This document shows, one piece after another, positions 1 through 10,286 of a DNA stretch of 38,848 bases (position 1 is the stretch's first letter; each line of letters starts with the position of its first letter). The translations under genes were made by a program, and so were the position numbers. The notes beneath the pieces were generated by a model that was given only the letters and a program-made list of their open reading frames with translations, was not told where the DNA came from and did not search any database. This DNA is from a bacterium (GTDB lineage: Bacteria > Patescibacteriota > Minisyncoccia > Minisyncoccales > JAGGXC01), in assembly GCA_021157625.1 (NCBI GenBank), contig JAGGWD010000001.1, positions 1 to 38,848 of the forward strand, written 5' to 3'.

Positions 1-359
1 CTATAATAGATTTGGTGGTTTTTGGCATAAGTATTATTGAGTGTAAGGGATATTATACTCAATTTCTATTATTAAGAATATTCCACTAAAAAGTGTATGT
101 CAAGTGGAAAACTGCTTCTCCCCCAAAAAGTCCACCTTAATTATATTCAGATTCCACAAATAGATTTATTAACAAAAAAAGAAACCAAAAATAGAGATCA
201 AAGAAAAGTAGATATTCAGAGAGGGTAATCCAATATCTAAAATTATCTAAAATTAACTAAAAAAATAGCTTTTGTAACTCTCAGATAAGCATATTCTTTG
301 AAACAAAATACCCCCATCCCCTACTTTCCTTGTAATTCAATCTTAAATGTCGCACAATA

Positions 360-1232
360 TTATTCTCCTGCAACACAGTTATTGAAGATTTTTACTTGGT
401 TATTATACTCATTCACTAAAATTTTTGTTTCTTCAAGAAGAGTATTGTATTTTTCTACAAGATTATTATATTCAGCAACTTTCTGTTTATATGCTGTACT
501 CCATTTAGGCCGAATAGATTTCAGCTCTTCTTGAAGATTTTCTATAAGGATTTGTAATTTACGAAGTTTTTCCTGATTGGCTTCAATTTTTTCTTTTAGC
601 CCTTCTTCTGGTTGAGGACAAGCAGATAAAGGCAATCCAAAATGTTGAACTGCAATCCAAGTAGGTTTTCCTTCAAAAATTCCTCTTCCCACTGCCACTC
701 CAATATCTTGATATCTTGAATTGAGAATATTTCTTCTATGAGGAGGGCTAGCCATCCATTCCTGAACCAGATCTTGATCATCCTTAAAGTTCCCTAAAGC
801 TAAATTTTCTCCTACTGCAATAAACTCATATCCGTATCGCTGAGCTAACTCCCCTACTCCTACACCTGAAGTTGAATAATGAGCAAAATATTGATTCTCA
901 AACATATCTTTGAGTTTTGCTTTGGCAGAAGCATCAAGATAAAAATTCTCTCGAAGCAAAGGAAGACCATTCTTTTCTCTCTCTACATTAGTCCATAGAA
1001 TCACTCCTGTGGGAGTAAGGTTCCCTTCCAAGGAATCTTTATAGGATAAAAGAGCAGGAGGTGCTGAAATTTGCTTTTTTGCTTCTCTGACTATAAATTC
1101 ATTTATTCTCTCTTCAATTCTTTTTTGAAGCTGGTAAGAAAAATTAAAAATTCTTTCTTCCTTGACTCGAAAAAGAAAGAAAAATAATAAGACAAGTAAA
1201 ATAGTAATAAATATCTTGAATCCTCTACTCAT
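360..1232 (-). CDS. CAP-domain (SCP/PR1-like) secreted or membrane-anchored protein with C-terminal coiled coil
   Basis: N-terminal hydrophobic segment; CAP-like motifs NVEREKNGLPLL, FAHYST, GENLALG, MASPPHRRNILN, DIGVAVG; coiled-coil C-terminus. Confidence 0.85.
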   Translation of the reverse strand: MSRGFKIFITILLVLLFFFLFRVKEERIFNFSYQLQKRIEERINEFIVREAKKQISAPPALLSYKDSLEGNLTPTGVILWTNVEREKNGLPLLRENFYLDASAKAKLKDMFENQYFAHYSTSGVGVGELAQRYGYEFIAVGENLALGNFKDDQDLVQEWMASPPHRRNILNSRYQDIGVAVGRGIFEGKPTWIAVQHFGLPLSACPQPEEGLKEKIEANQEKLRKLQILIENLQEELKSIRPKWSTAYKQKVAEYNNLVEKYNTLLEETKILVNEYNNQVKIFNNCVAGE

Positions 1233-1341
1233 TTTATTTCTTTTTATTTTACCAAAAAATAAAATTTCACGCGATTCTTCATCTTACTCTTTTTTTTATC
1301 TCAATAACTTATTATAATGAAATATAAGAACAATAATAAAT

Positions 1342-2277
1342 ATGATCAAGAATTTAAGAAATTTTCCTATTTTTTTAAAGAAAGAATTAGAAAAACCCAA
1401 AATTCTATTGCCATCTAAATACAAAAAAATTCAGAATATTGTAGTTGCAGGCATGGGAGGTTCTGCAATTGCTGCTGAGGTCCTAAAAGAAGTTATCCCT
1501 CTCAAGATCCCTTTAGAAATATCGAAGGGATATTTTCTTCCGTATTGGACAAGTAAAGATACTCTTCTTATCTGTGTAAGTTATTCGGGAAATACTAAAG
1601 AAACATTGACTCAATTCCATCAAGGAATAAAGAAAAAATCAAGCATTATCGTTATTACCTCTGATGGAAAACTAATGAAAGAAGCAAAAAAGAAAGCCAT
1701 CCCATTTATAGAACTTCCTAAAGGATTTCTTCCTCGAGAAAGCTTTCCTTTTATCTTCTCAAGTCTAATTAGAATATTTAAAACATTGGGTTTAACTAAA
1801 GAAGTTTTTTCATTTGAGCTTCTAGAAAGAGAGATAACAAAAATAGAGAAAGAAGCAAAACTGGTCGCCAGAAAAATTAAAAATAGCTTCCCCATAATCT
1901 CAAGTCAATATTTTTCTGTAAGTACACGGTGGGAAGATCAACTTAGCGAGAATGCAAAGCATTTAGCCGAAAGCAAAACCCTTCCTGAATTAGCACATAA
2001 CGAAATAGAAAGCTGGAGGAAATTGGATAAGAATTACTCTCTGATCCTCTTAAGAGATTGTAAAGAGACAAAGGAAATAAAATGTCTTTTTGAAGGAATT
2101 AAAAAAATCATAAAGAAAACCCCGATATTGGAAATAAAAGCAAAAGGAAAAACAAAACCAGAAAGAGTACTCTATCTAATTCTCTTTGGAGATTTTGTAT
2201 CTTATTTTCTGGCAAAGGAAAAAAAGATAAATCCAAAAACAACGGATTATATAAAAAGACTAAAAAAAGTAATTTAA
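1342..2277 (+). CDS. SIS-domain protein, bifunctional phosphoglucose/phosphomannose isomerase family
   Basis: VVAGMGGSAIAAEVL, CVSYSGNTKETL, LAHNEIESW motifs. Confidence 0.85.
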   Translation: MIKNLRNFPIFLKKELEKPKILLPSKYKKIQNIVVAGMGGSAIAAEVLKEVIPLKIPLEISKGYFLPYWTSKDTLLICVSYSGNTKETLTQFHQGIKKKSSIIVITSDGKLMKEAKKKAIPFIELPKGFLPRESFPFIFSSLIRIFKTLGLTKEVFSFELLEREITKIEKEAKLVARKIKNSFPIISSQYFSVSTRWEDQLSENAKHLAESKTLPELAHNEIESWRKLDKNYSLILLRDCKETKEIKCLFEGIKKIIKKTPILEIKAKGKTKPERVLYLILFGDFVSYFLAKEKKINPKTTDYIKRLKKVI

Positions 2278-2282
2278 ATAAA

Positions 2283-3962
2283 CTATTGCTTTCGTAAGAG
2301 TTTTATAAATACATCGTTTGGAATATTAACTTTGGTACGAGCAGCAAGTTTCTTTTTTCCTTTTCTTTGTTTCTGAAGCAATTTTTTCTTGCGGGTATAA
2401 TCTCCACCATAAAGAGGTGCAAGCACATCTTTTCTTAAAGCAGGAATTGTCTCTCGAGCAATAATTCTACTTTTGCTTGGCTTGTGAGTTTTTTGTTCTT
2501 GGAATATATCACCCAAAGCTATTTGAATAGGGACTGCAAAATTTTGTCTGGGAATTAATTCTTTCAGTGAAACTGCTAATTTTCTAGCTTTCTTTTGGGC
2601 ATATTCTCTTGGCACAATCTGAGAAAGTGCGGAGACTTGTTGGCCAGCTACGAAAACTTCCAACTTTACTAAATCTGCCTTCCTTGACTCAATAGGTGTA
2701 TATATCATAGAAGCATATCCCGAACTAACACTTTTTAACCTATCATAGAAATTAATCAGAATATCTGCTAAAGCAACATTATACTCTATAATAAGACGAT
2801 CCTTGCTTAAGTAGTCTGTTTTTTTATACTCACCCCTTAGTTGTTTTAAAAGTTCCATCACTTTACCAAGATAATTTTGAGGAGTAATGATTTTTAACTC
2901 AACCCACGGTTCTTTTGCTATTCTATCTTTTCTATTTATCTGGTAATTTACTTGAGGAGTAGTAACCAACAAATCCAACTGATATTCTCTTTTCAATCTC
3001 TCAACCACTATTTCTAAATGAAGAGTTCCCAAAAAACCACATCTAAATCCCCGTCCTAGAGCAGGTAAAGACTCCTCTTCAAAATAAAGCGCCGGATCGT
3101 TCAATTTTAATCTATTGAGGGCTTCTTTTAGAAGGGAGAAATCTGCTTCATTGGTAGGATATAGACTAGCAAACACCATTGATTGAGGTATTTTCCATCC
3201 CACGCTCTTTAGATATTCCTCTAAATTCTTTTGTCCCGTTGCAAGATAACCAACCTCACCCACTCCTAACTCAGATACGGGCACCATCTGAGGTTTAAAC
3301 ACCCCAATCTCATTCTTTTCTTTTCTTAAAGTTCCTTCTAATACTCTTATGTAGGCAATAACCCCTTTAAAAGGATCGTAAAATGAATCAAAAATAAGAA
3401 TTTTTAAGGGAGCTTTGGGATTACCTTTGGGAGGAGGCACAGATTTTATAATTTCTTCCAAAAGCTTTTCCACATTTTGACCTGTCTTAGCAGAAATCTT
3501 AATTATTCTATTTTTTTCTATTTTCAAAAGATTTATTAACTCTTCTTCTACCTTCTCAATACAAGCATTTGGTAAATCAATTTTATTAATTACTGGAATA
3601 ACAACTAAATTTTGTTTTTGAGCAAGATAAAGATTAGTGAGAGTTTGGGCTTGAATTCCTTTGGTAGCATCAACAAGTAAAACAACCCCCTCCACTGCTT
3701 TTAATGATCTTTCTACCTCTGAACAGAAATCTATATGGCCAGGTGTGTCAATAAGATTCAGAACGTAACCTTTGTATTCCATTCTTACGGGTTGCAGCTT
3801 AATTGTAATCCCCTTTTCTCTTTCCAAATCCATCTGATCTAGCAATTGATCTCGCATTTTTTCTTTTGGAACAGTATTGGTTATTTCTAACAATCTGTCA
3901 GCTAAGGTTGACTTACCGTGATCAATATGACTGATGATAGCGAAGTTACGAATATTTTTCAT
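2283..3962 (-). CDS. lepA: Elongation factor 4 (LepA) GTPase
   Basis: HIDHGKSTLADRLLE, DTPGHIDF, NKIDLP, C-terminal LepA tail GKKKL..VNIPNDVFIKLL. Confidence 0.96.
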   Translation of the reverse strand: MKNIRNFAIISHIDHGKSTLADRLLEITNTVPKEKMRDQLLDQMDLEREKGITIKLQPVRMEYKGYVLNLIDTPGHIDFCSEVERSLKAVEGVVLLVDATKGIQAQTLTNLYLAQKQNLVVIPVINKIDLPNACIEKVEEELINLLKIEKNRIIKISAKTGQNVEKLLEEIIKSVPPPKGNPKAPLKILIFDSFYDPFKGVIAYIRVLEGTLRKEKNEIGVFKPQMVPVSELGVGEVGYLATGQKNLEEYLKSVGWKIPQSMVFASLYPTNEADFSLLKEALNRLKLNDPALYFEEESLPALGRGFRCGFLGTLHLEIVVERLKREYQLDLLVTTPQVNYQINRKDRIAKEPWVELKIITPQNYLGKVMELLKQLRGEYKKTDYLSKDRLIIEYNVALADILINFYDRLKSVSSGYASMIYTPIESRKADLVKLEVFVAGQQVSALSQIVPREYAQKKARKLAVSLKELIPRQNFAVPIQIALGDIFQEQKTHKPSKSRIIARETIPALRKDVLAPLYGGDYTRKKKLLQKQRKGKKKLAARTKVNIPNDVFIKLLRKQ

Positions 3963-4034
3963 AAAAACAGAATAATTCTAAAAATTCCAGGTATTCTTCC
4001 TGGAACAAAAAATAAACATATTTATATCTCTTAC

Positions 4035-4583
4035 TTATATTCCTAAATCGATATAACGTGGACGTTTTTGACGGAGAGAGACAGTAACTTTCAGCCCTGA
4101 AGAAATTTTTGCTACCTCATATATTTTAGTACAGCTTTTTGGAGCAAAACCCGGCTTAAGAACTGCTCCACATTCACTTCCTTCAGGAATCCATCTATCA
4201 AATTTTCGTTCATAATGAAATCTTCTTCCTTCACTGTCCACTAAATCACCAATATTCCACCATCCTTCTTTAATATCGTCTGTTCCTATATTTTGAGCTT
4301 GTATTGTAACCTCAATAAATCTTTCGGTAGTAGTAAGATCTTGAGGATATCCAAATTTGCTTTCTGAGGCAAGAAGAATATTGCCTCTATCCTTCACTTC
4401 TTTTAATGAGAACTTAACATTTCCAATCTCAACTTCATATACAGGTTCTTTATTTTTTTCTGTCTCTTCGGGAGGAGGTGGAGGCGTCAACATCAAAGAT
4501 TTCACAGCAATAAAAATAACTACTATCACAATGATAATAATCACTCCCACAATAATTTGTTCTCGGGAGAGATTTTCAATCAT
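4035..4583 (-). CDS. Membrane-anchored extracytoplasmic protein, DUF4352-like beta domain
   Basis: N-terminal TM, proline linker, beta-rich domain resembling DUF4352. Confidence 0.5.
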   Translation of the reverse strand: MIENLSREQIIVGVIIIIVIVVIFIAVKSLMLTPPPPPEETEKNKEPVYEVEIGNVKFSLKEVKDRGNILLASESKFGYPQDLTTTERFIEVTIQAQNIGTDDIKEGWWNIGDLVDSEGRRFHYERKFDRWIPEGSECGAVLKPGFAPKSCTKIYEVAKISSGLKVTVSLRQKRPRYIDLGI

Positions 4584-4601
4584 AAATGTTTTTAATTAAA
4601 T

Positions 4602-5339
4602 TTATCTTCCAAATCTTCTCTGGCGTCTTGCATATTCCTCAAGCGCTCTATCAAAATCCTCCTCCTTAAAGTCTGGCCAATATTTATCACAGAAATAAAG
4701 TTCAGAATATGCAGACTGCCATAGCAAGAAGTTAGAGAAGCGTTTTTCTCCACTTGTCCTAATTACCAAATCAGGAGCAGGCAAACCGGCAGTAGATAGA
4801 TATTTCTCAAATAATTTTTCAGTTATTTTGCTAGCAGGAATCTTTTCTTTGATAATTTTCTTGGTAGCCTCCAAAATATCCCAACGGCCACTATAACTTA
4901 CAGCAAGATTAAGAAAATATTCCTTATTGTTTTTTGTTAAATCCTCGATTTTCTTTATTACTTCCCTAAGGCTTTTTGGTAATCTTTCTTTCTGGCCAAT
5001 TACTCTTACTCGTACTTTCTTGGTCAACATCATATTCTTGCCTGCCTGCTTGTCGAGATACTTCTTGAGTTCTTCTCTAAAACCTCTTTCCAAAAGTTCA
5101 AGAAGATATTTAACCTCTTCTTTTGGTCGATTCCAGTTTTCAGTAGAAAAACCAAAAGCTGTCAGAACTTTTATTCCCTTTTTTTGACACCACCGACAAA
5201 ATCGTTTTATGTTCTCAAAACCTGCTAAATGACCCTGAATGGTAGGCAGACCCCTCTCTCTTGCCCATCGACGATTTCCATCAGGAAGCAAAACAACATG
5301 GGTGGGTATTTGCTTTTTATCTAATGTTTTCTTTTTCAT
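4602..5339 (-). CDS. uppS: Isoprenyl transferase / undecaprenyl diphosphate synthase
   Basis: HVVLLPDGNRRWARERGLPTIQGHLAG, TAFGFSTENWNRP, PDLVIRTSGEKRFSNFLLWQSAYSELYF. Confidence 0.95.
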   Translation of the reverse strand: MKKKTLDKKQIPTHVVLLPDGNRRWARERGLPTIQGHLAGFENIKRFCRWCQKKGIKVLTAFGFSTENWNRPKEEVKYLLELLERGFREELKKYLDKQAGKNMMLTKKVRVRVIGQKERLPKSLREVIKKIEDLTKNNKEYFLNLAVSYSGRWDILEATKKIIKEKIPASKITEKLFEKYLSTAGLPAPDLVIRTSGEKRFSNFLLWQSAYSELYFCDKYWPDFKEEDFDRALEEYARRQRRFGR

Positions 5340-5496
5340 ATTGATAAGGATTATAAATTTCTAACGGCTTTTTTTCTGATAATTTGGCTGTTATATATCC
5401 TAACCCAAAAGAAGCCAGTGAAATCAAAATAATGACTATTATCAGCACTATATCGATTTTATAATTTTTGACAATTCTTTTCAAGTCTGCTAACAT
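5317..5496 (-). CDS. Small single-TM protein (59 aa), absent from supplied ORF track
   Basis: ATG at 5496: MLADLKRIVKNYKIDIVLIIVIILISLASFGLGYITAKLSEKKPLEIYNPYQYEKENIR*; overlaps uppS start by 23 nt. Confidence 0.7.
   Translation of the reverse strand: MLADLKRIVKNYKIDIVLIIVIILISLASFGLGYITAKLSEKKPLEIYNPYQYEKENIR
5468..5496 (+). promoter_or_regulatory. Sigma70-type promoter for rpmA, predicted leaderless
   Basis: TTGACA (5468-5473), 17-nt spacer, TAACAT (5491-5496); rpmA ATG at 5506. Confidence 0.65.
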
Positions 5497-5505
5497 AACT
5501 GATAT

Positions 5506-5778
5506 ATGGCAAAGACAAAATCATCAGGAACAACAAAATTAGGAAGAGATTCAAAACCCAAATATCTGGGAGTAAAGGTTTTTGATGGCCAACCTGTTAA
5601 ACCAGGAATGGTAATCGTAAGACAGCGAGGAACAAAGTTTTTGGCAGGTAAAAATGTAAAAAAAGGAGCCGATGATACTTTGTATGCTCTCAAAGAGGGA
5701 AAAGTTAAATTTACTACTACTCGAAAAAAAAGATTTGATGGTTCGAGAAGAAAAGTCAAAGTAGTTAATGTAGAATAA
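5506..5778 (+). CDS. rpmA: 50S ribosomal protein L27
   Basis: [51 protein letters not shown]. Confidence 0.95.
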   Translation: MAKTKSSGTTKLGRDSKPKYLGVKVFDGQPVKPGMVIVRQRGTKFLAGKNVKKGADDTLYALKEGKVKFTTTRKKRFDGSRRKVKVVNVE

Positions 5779-5797
5779 TTAAAGGATTTTTTAAAAG

Positions 5798-7432
5798 TTA
5801 AGATCTTTTTCTGGTGCAGGCTCTTATAAACTCTCTAAATAAAGGATGAGGGCGAAGAGGTCGGGATTTATATTCAGGATGGAACTGCGTTGCCACAAAA
5901 AACGGATGGTTTTTATATTCAATGATTTCGACTAAATCTCTTTCTGGATTAACTCCTGCTATTACTAATCCTTTCTTTTCTAAGAGTTCTCGAAATGAAT
6001 TATTAACTTCGTATCTGTGCCTGTGACGTTCCACAACAAGCTGTTTTTTATATGCTTTAAAGGAAATGGTTCCTTTTTTTATTCTGCACAGATAATCGCC
6101 TAATCTCATTGTTGCTCCATACCTTTTCTCCCGAAGCAAAACTTTTTGTTCAGGCATTATATCTATCACATTATTTTTACCTCCGGGATTAAACTCTGCA
6201 GAATTAGCATCTTTGATACCTGCCACATTACGTGCAAACTCTATTACTGCCAATTGCATGCCGAAACATAAACCAAGATATGGAATCTTATGGGTTCTAC
6301 AGAATTCAATAGCCTTGATCTTACCTTCCACTCCTCTACTTCCAAAACCTCCAGGCACAATAACTCCATCAAATTTCTCAAGTTCTCGAACTGCTCTTGG
6401 TTTTTTCTCATAGTTTTCTGCAGATAGCCATTGAATTTCTGGTTTTCTTCTAAAATACCAGCTGGCATGTTTTATTGCTTCTATAACAGAAATATAGGAA
6501 TCCATTAAGGTAAATTTACCTGTCTCAAAATACTTTCCTACCATAGCAACCTTCACTGGTTTTTTTGCTGTTTTAATAATCTTTACAAGTTTTTCCCAAT
6601 CTTGGAGATTTTTTTTGCAAGAACGCCTTGAGTGCAGACCAAATTTATGAAGTATTCTATCCCCTAACCTTTCTTTTGCGAAATTAACAGGTATCTCATA
6701 TACAGATTCCACATCTGGAGAGGATATAACATCTTTAATATCTACATTACAGAAAATAGAAATTTTACGTTTTCTGGGCTGGTCTAAAGGAAATTTACTT
6801 CTTGCTATAATAAGAGAAGGTTGAATTCCTGCCATATTTAGCCACTTTACTGCCTGCTGAGTAGGTTTGGTTTTCATTTCACCTATAGTCTCTGGAACAG
6901 GAAGATAAGATATCAAGATAAAAAGAACTTTCTTGGGATTATGAAGTTTCATCATTCTGGCTGCTTCAAGAAACAACATATTTTGGTATTCACCTACTGT
7001 TCCCCCTATCTCTATTAAAACAAAATCGGCTTTAGTTTTTTTGGCCGCTTTTTTTATACGAGAAATTGTTTCATTGGGAATATCAGGTACTACTTCCACG
7101 CACCGTCCTCCATACTCTAAATTTCTTTCTCTTTGAATTACTGCCTGATAAACACGTCCTGTAGTAATATAGTTGTCAGTAGTCAGTTCTTCGTCTAAGA
7201 ATCTTTCATAATTGCCAATATCTTGGTCGCATTCTACCCCATCTTTGGTCACGAAAATTTCACCATGCTCGATGGGATTCATTGTTCCGGCATCGACATT
7301 AACGTAAGGATCTATTTTGATCGCTGTAACTTTATATCCTTTAGCTTGCAGAATCTTACCGATAGAGGCAGTTGCAATCCCCTTGCCGATGCCTGACATT
7401 ACGCCACCGATAATGAAAATATACCGGGTCAT
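5798..7432 (-). CDS. pyrG: CTP synthase
   Basis: FIIGGVMSGIGKGIATASIG, IDPYVNVDAGTMNPIEHGEIFVT, glutaminase motif PYLGLCFGMQ, QFHPEYKSRP. Confidence 0.97.
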   Translation of the reverse strand: MTRYIFIIGGVMSGIGKGIATASIGKILQAKGYKVTAIKIDPYVNVDAGTMNPIEHGEIFVTKDGVECDQDIGNYERFLDEELTTDNYITTGRVYQAVIQRERNLEYGGRCVEVVPDIPNETISRIKKAAKKTKADFVLIEIGGTVGEYQNMLFLEAARMMKLHNPKKVLFILISYLPVPETIGEMKTKPTQQAVKWLNMAGIQPSLIIARSKFPLDQPRKRKISIFCNVDIKDVISSPDVESVYEIPVNFAKERLGDRILHKFGLHSRRSCKKNLQDWEKLVKIIKTAKKPVKVAMVGKYFETGKFTLMDSYISVIEAIKHASWYFRRKPEIQWLSAENYEKKPRAVRELEKFDGVIVPGGFGSRGVEGKIKAIEFCRTHKIPYLGLCFGMQLAVIEFARNVAGIKDANSAEFNPGGKNNVIDIMPEQKVLLREKRYGATMRLGDYLCRIKKGTISFKAYKKQLVVERHRHRYEVNNSFRELLEKKGLVIAGVNPERDLVEIIEYKNHPFFVATQFHPEYKSRPLRPHPLFREFIRACTRKRS

Positions 7433-7439
7433 ACAATTA

Positions 7440-7889
7440 CTACTCTTGTTCAGGAGTGATTATCAGTTTTATTTCCGCCTCCAAGTTATGTTTGAAAGTT
7501 ACCTTTATTGGAAATTCTCCTATTTCTTTAATAGGTTCTTTTATATCGATTTGATTCTTACTAATATTGAAACCCAATTCTTTCAATTTTTCAGAAATCT
7601 TCTGTGCTGTTATTGATTCATACAACTGGCCACTTTCTCCTACTTTTACAGGAAAAACAATTTCCTGCCCATCTATTGCTGCTGCTTCTTCCTGCACTTT
7701 CTTTAACTCTTCCTCTGCTTTCTTCTCTTCTTTCTCTTTCTGTTTTTCAAGCCACTCAAGATTTCTTTTGGTCGCTGGTTTTGCTAAACCTCTCGGAATT
7801 AAAAAGTTGCGTGCATAGCCATCTTTCACCTCTTTAACTTCGTATTTTTCTCCTAACTTTTCTATATCTTTGAGAAGTATCACTTTCAT
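7440..7889 (-). CDS. rplI: 50S ribosomal protein L9
   Basis: [36 protein letters not shown]. Confidence 0.96.
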   Translation of the reverse strand: MKVILLKDIEKLGEKYEVKEVKDGYARNFLIPRGLAKPATKRNLEWLEKQKEKEEKKAEEELKKVQEEAAAIDGQEIVFPVKVGESGQLYESITAQKISEKLKELGFNISKNQIDIKEPIKEIGEFPIKVTFKHNLEAEIKLIITPEQE

Positions 7890-7937
7890 AGAGCACTAAT
7901 TATATTATTTTATTATAAAACAACTCAAAAAAGTTCA

Positions 7938-9125
7938 TCAATCATTTTCCAGTCCTTTTACTACTTCTATAGCTTTTTGAAGTTGAGGGTCTTTTTTCTC
8001 TTCATAATCCTGTTCTGTCATTTTTATCTCTATATCCGGTTTAAGACCAGATTCTGTAATTGATTGACCCTTTGGAGTTAACCACTTAGCTACTGTAATT
8101 TTCATACTAGAACCATCACTAAGACGAGATAATTCCTGCACCGACCCCTTTCCAAAAGATCTTTCACCTATAAGGGTCACATTCCGATCATCTCTTAATG
8201 CTGCTGCTAAAATTTCCGCTCCAGAAGCAGTGCCTTTATTAATTAAACATACCATAGGATAATCAGAAAATGAACCAGGCCCTTTTGCTCTGTATTCCTG
8301 AGAAGGTTGTCTTCCACCAAAATCTTCTATTGCTACTAATTCTCCTTTTTCTAAAAACCAACCCGCAATGATGCGCGCTACCTCTAAATAACCACCTGGG
8401 TTATTTCTTAAATCCAAAATTATTCTTTTGGCAGGACTTTTTAGAATTTCTTTGGAAGCTTTATTGAAATCATAACTAGCCAATTGAGTAAAATGATAAA
8501 GTTTAATATAAGCAATATCTCCTTCTTTTATTTCCCACTTCAAGGAAGGAATTTCTACTATATCTCTTTTTATTTTGAAATCTCGAGGCTCCTCCCATCC
8601 TTCTCTAAGAATGGTTAAAGTTACTTCTGTTCCTCTTGGTCCTCTTATTAATTTAACCGCTTCATCTAAAGAAATGTGTAAAGAAGGTTTTCCGTCTATC
8701 TTAACTATTTTGTCTCCTGGACGTAAACCAGCCTTTTGAGCAGGAGTACCTTCCAATGGAGTAATGACTTGAAGTTCTCCTTTAACTATTCCAATTTCCA
8801 TTCCTACCCCTTCAAATTTACCTGAGATATCTTCTGAAAATACTTTTGATTCTCGGGGTTCAAGGAATACAGTATAAGGATCTTCTAAACTCTCAAGCAT
8901 TCCCGAAATAGCACCGTAAATCATCTTTTTTGTGTCTAATTTTTGAGGATCTACGAATTTTTTATGTACTTCTCTCCATGCTTCCCAAAACAAAGAAAAA
9001 TCCACATCTTCGGGTGGACAAACTTTACAATGCACAGAAGATTTTCCTAATAAAAATCCGCTCCCGAAACTTGCAATTCCAAATAGAACAACAATAAAGA
9101 AAAGAAAAACTTTATATTTTTTCAT
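7938..9125 (-). CDS. S41-family C-terminal processing peptidase with PDZ domain
   Basis: PDZ region GLRPGDKIVKIDG; catalytic KGTASGAEILAAALRD and GKGSVQ; start trimmed from track 9203 to MKKYKVF because the longer ORF runs into a tRNA. Confidence 0.93.
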   Translation of the reverse strand: MKKYKVFLFFIVVLFGIASFGSGFLLGKSSVHCKVCPPEDVDFSLFWEAWREVHKKFVDPQKLDTKKMIYGAISGMLESLEDPYTVFLEPRESKVFSEDISGKFEGVGMEIGIVKGELQVITPLEGTPAQKAGLRPGDKIVKIDGKPSLHISLDEAVKLIRGPRGTEVTLTILREGWEEPRDFKIKRDIVEIPSLKWEIKEGDIAYIKLYHFTQLASYDFNKASKEILKSPAKRIILDLRNNPGGYLEVARIIAGWFLEKGELVAIEDFGGRQPSQEYRAKGPGSFSDYPMVCLINKGTASGAEILAAALRDDRNVTLIGERSFGKGSVQELSRLSDGSSMKITVAKWLTPKGQSITESGLKPDIEIKMTEQDYEEKKDPQLQKAIEVVKGLEND

Positions 9126-9176
9126 GTTAATTTTATATAACAGATTTCCCAAAAATAGTCCAGACAAAAATAAAAG

Positions 9177-9249
9177 TGCCTCCGGGAGGACTCGAACCTC
9201 CAACCATCGGCTTAAAAGGCCGCTACTCTACCAATTGAGTTACGGAGGC
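9177..9249 (-). tRNA. tRNA-Lys(TTT)
   Basis: Cloverleaf: acceptor GCCTCCG/CGGAGGC, T arm GGAGGTTCGAGTCCTCC, loop CTTTTAA; no encoded CCA. Confidence 0.93.
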
Positions 9250-9315
9250 GAATCATTTTTTATCTTACCATTTTCAGAAAACAAAATCAACTCCTCGAAT
9301 TATAACTATCTGAAC

Positions 9316-10020
9316 TCAACGTTCTAAGGGAAACAAACATTGGCTACAAAATATATTTTTCTCCCATCTATCTCTAAACTCTTTGATTGTCAAAGCATCT
9401 TTTTTCTCAAACTCCCCTACCCTAACTCTCTCTAAATCAAAAAGGTAGCCTCCTGTAGCAAGTTTTTCTCCTATATCCCGTGCCAATGATCTGATATATA
9501 CACCCTTACCACAAACCACCTTTATCTTAAGATATGGCCAGTGATAATCAATCAATTCAATTTTTTTAATGTAAACCTTTCTTTTTGGTAATATAACTTT
9601 TTTTCCCTGACGTGCCAACTTATAGGCTGGCACTCCAGAAACCTTAATGGCTGAAAAATCGGGCGGTCGCTGATATATAAATCCCTCAAAAGAAGACAAA
9701 ATTTTTAGGATATCCTCTTTTGAAGGTTTTTGAGAAACCTTTATTTTCTCTTTTTTGCCTTCTTCATCATCTGTGTTACTTCTCCATCCTAATTTAATTG
9801 TAGCTATATACTCTTTTTCCTTTTTGACAATTTCAGAAAGTTTCTTTGTTGATTTTCTTCCAATTCCCACTACCAACACTCCTTCTGCCAAAGGATCTAA
9901 GGTACCCGCATGACCTACTCTTTTCTCTTTTGTAATTTTTCGGATTTCTTCAATCACATCATGGGAAGTACATCCTTTCTCTTTATATATAGGCACGATA
10001 ATACTCCCACAATTTGCCAT
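9316..10020 (-). CDS. truB: tRNA pseudouridine(55) synthase
   Basis: KRVGHAGTLDPLAEGVLVVGIGRKSTK; CGKGVYIRSLARDIGEKL. Confidence 0.94.
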   Translation of the reverse strand: MANCGSIIVPIYKEKGCTSHDVIEEIRKITKEKRVGHAGTLDPLAEGVLVVGIGRKSTKKLSEIVKKEKEYIATIKLGWRSNTDDEEGKKEKIKVSQKPSKEDILKILSSFEGFIYQRPPDFSAIKVSGVPAYKLARQGKKVILPKRKVYIKKIELIDYHWPYLKIKVVCGKGVYIRSLARDIGEKLATGGYLFDLERVRVGEFEKKDALTIKEFRDRWEKNIFCSQCLFPLER

Positions 10021-10067
10021 ATATTTAGTTCTTATCTGAATTATGATAAAATTTTTAAATAGGGTTT

Positions 10068-10286
10068 ATGAGTCAAAAAATTCTCTCAAATATCTTATTT
10101 GTAATAATCCTCTCTATTTATTTGTGGTATACCTTTGCGATTGTCTATCATCTGATCAGATTTGGCGTTGGAACCAAACCCAAAAGAATGGCCTTAATTT
10201 TCTTTGTGGGTTCATTTATACTCTTCTCTGCAACAGTTATTTTTTACCTCAAGATAAATTGGCAAGATATATTAATAGCTAAATGA
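10068..10286 (+). CDS. Small two-TM membrane protein
   Basis: 72-aa hydrophobic ORF; stop overlaps start of downstream PH-domain gene. Confidence 0.6.
   Translation: MSQKILSNILFVIILSIYLWYTFAIVYHLIRFGVGTKPKRMALIFFVGSFILFSATVIFYLKINWQDILIAK

Noticed and set aside
36-109. Small inverted repeats (ATTGAGTGTA/TATACTCAAT; TTCCACT/AGTGGAA)
   Set aside because: Short stems at the window edge in low-complexity AT-rich sequence; no recognisable ncRNA family.
227-262. Short AT-rich tandem-like repeat (TATCTAAAAT TATCTAAAAT TAACTAAAAA)
   Set aside because: Only about three imperfect 10-nt units in AT-rich intergenic DNA; no supported function.
298-781. Track ORFs 298-534 (+) and 596-781 (-)
   Set aside because: Overlap the well-supported CAP-domain gene in other frames and have no recognisable domain or start signal.
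9124-9327. 67-aa plus-strand ORF
   Set aside because: Runs antisense across tRNA-Lys (SGRTRTSNHRLKRP is typical tRNA-derived translation).
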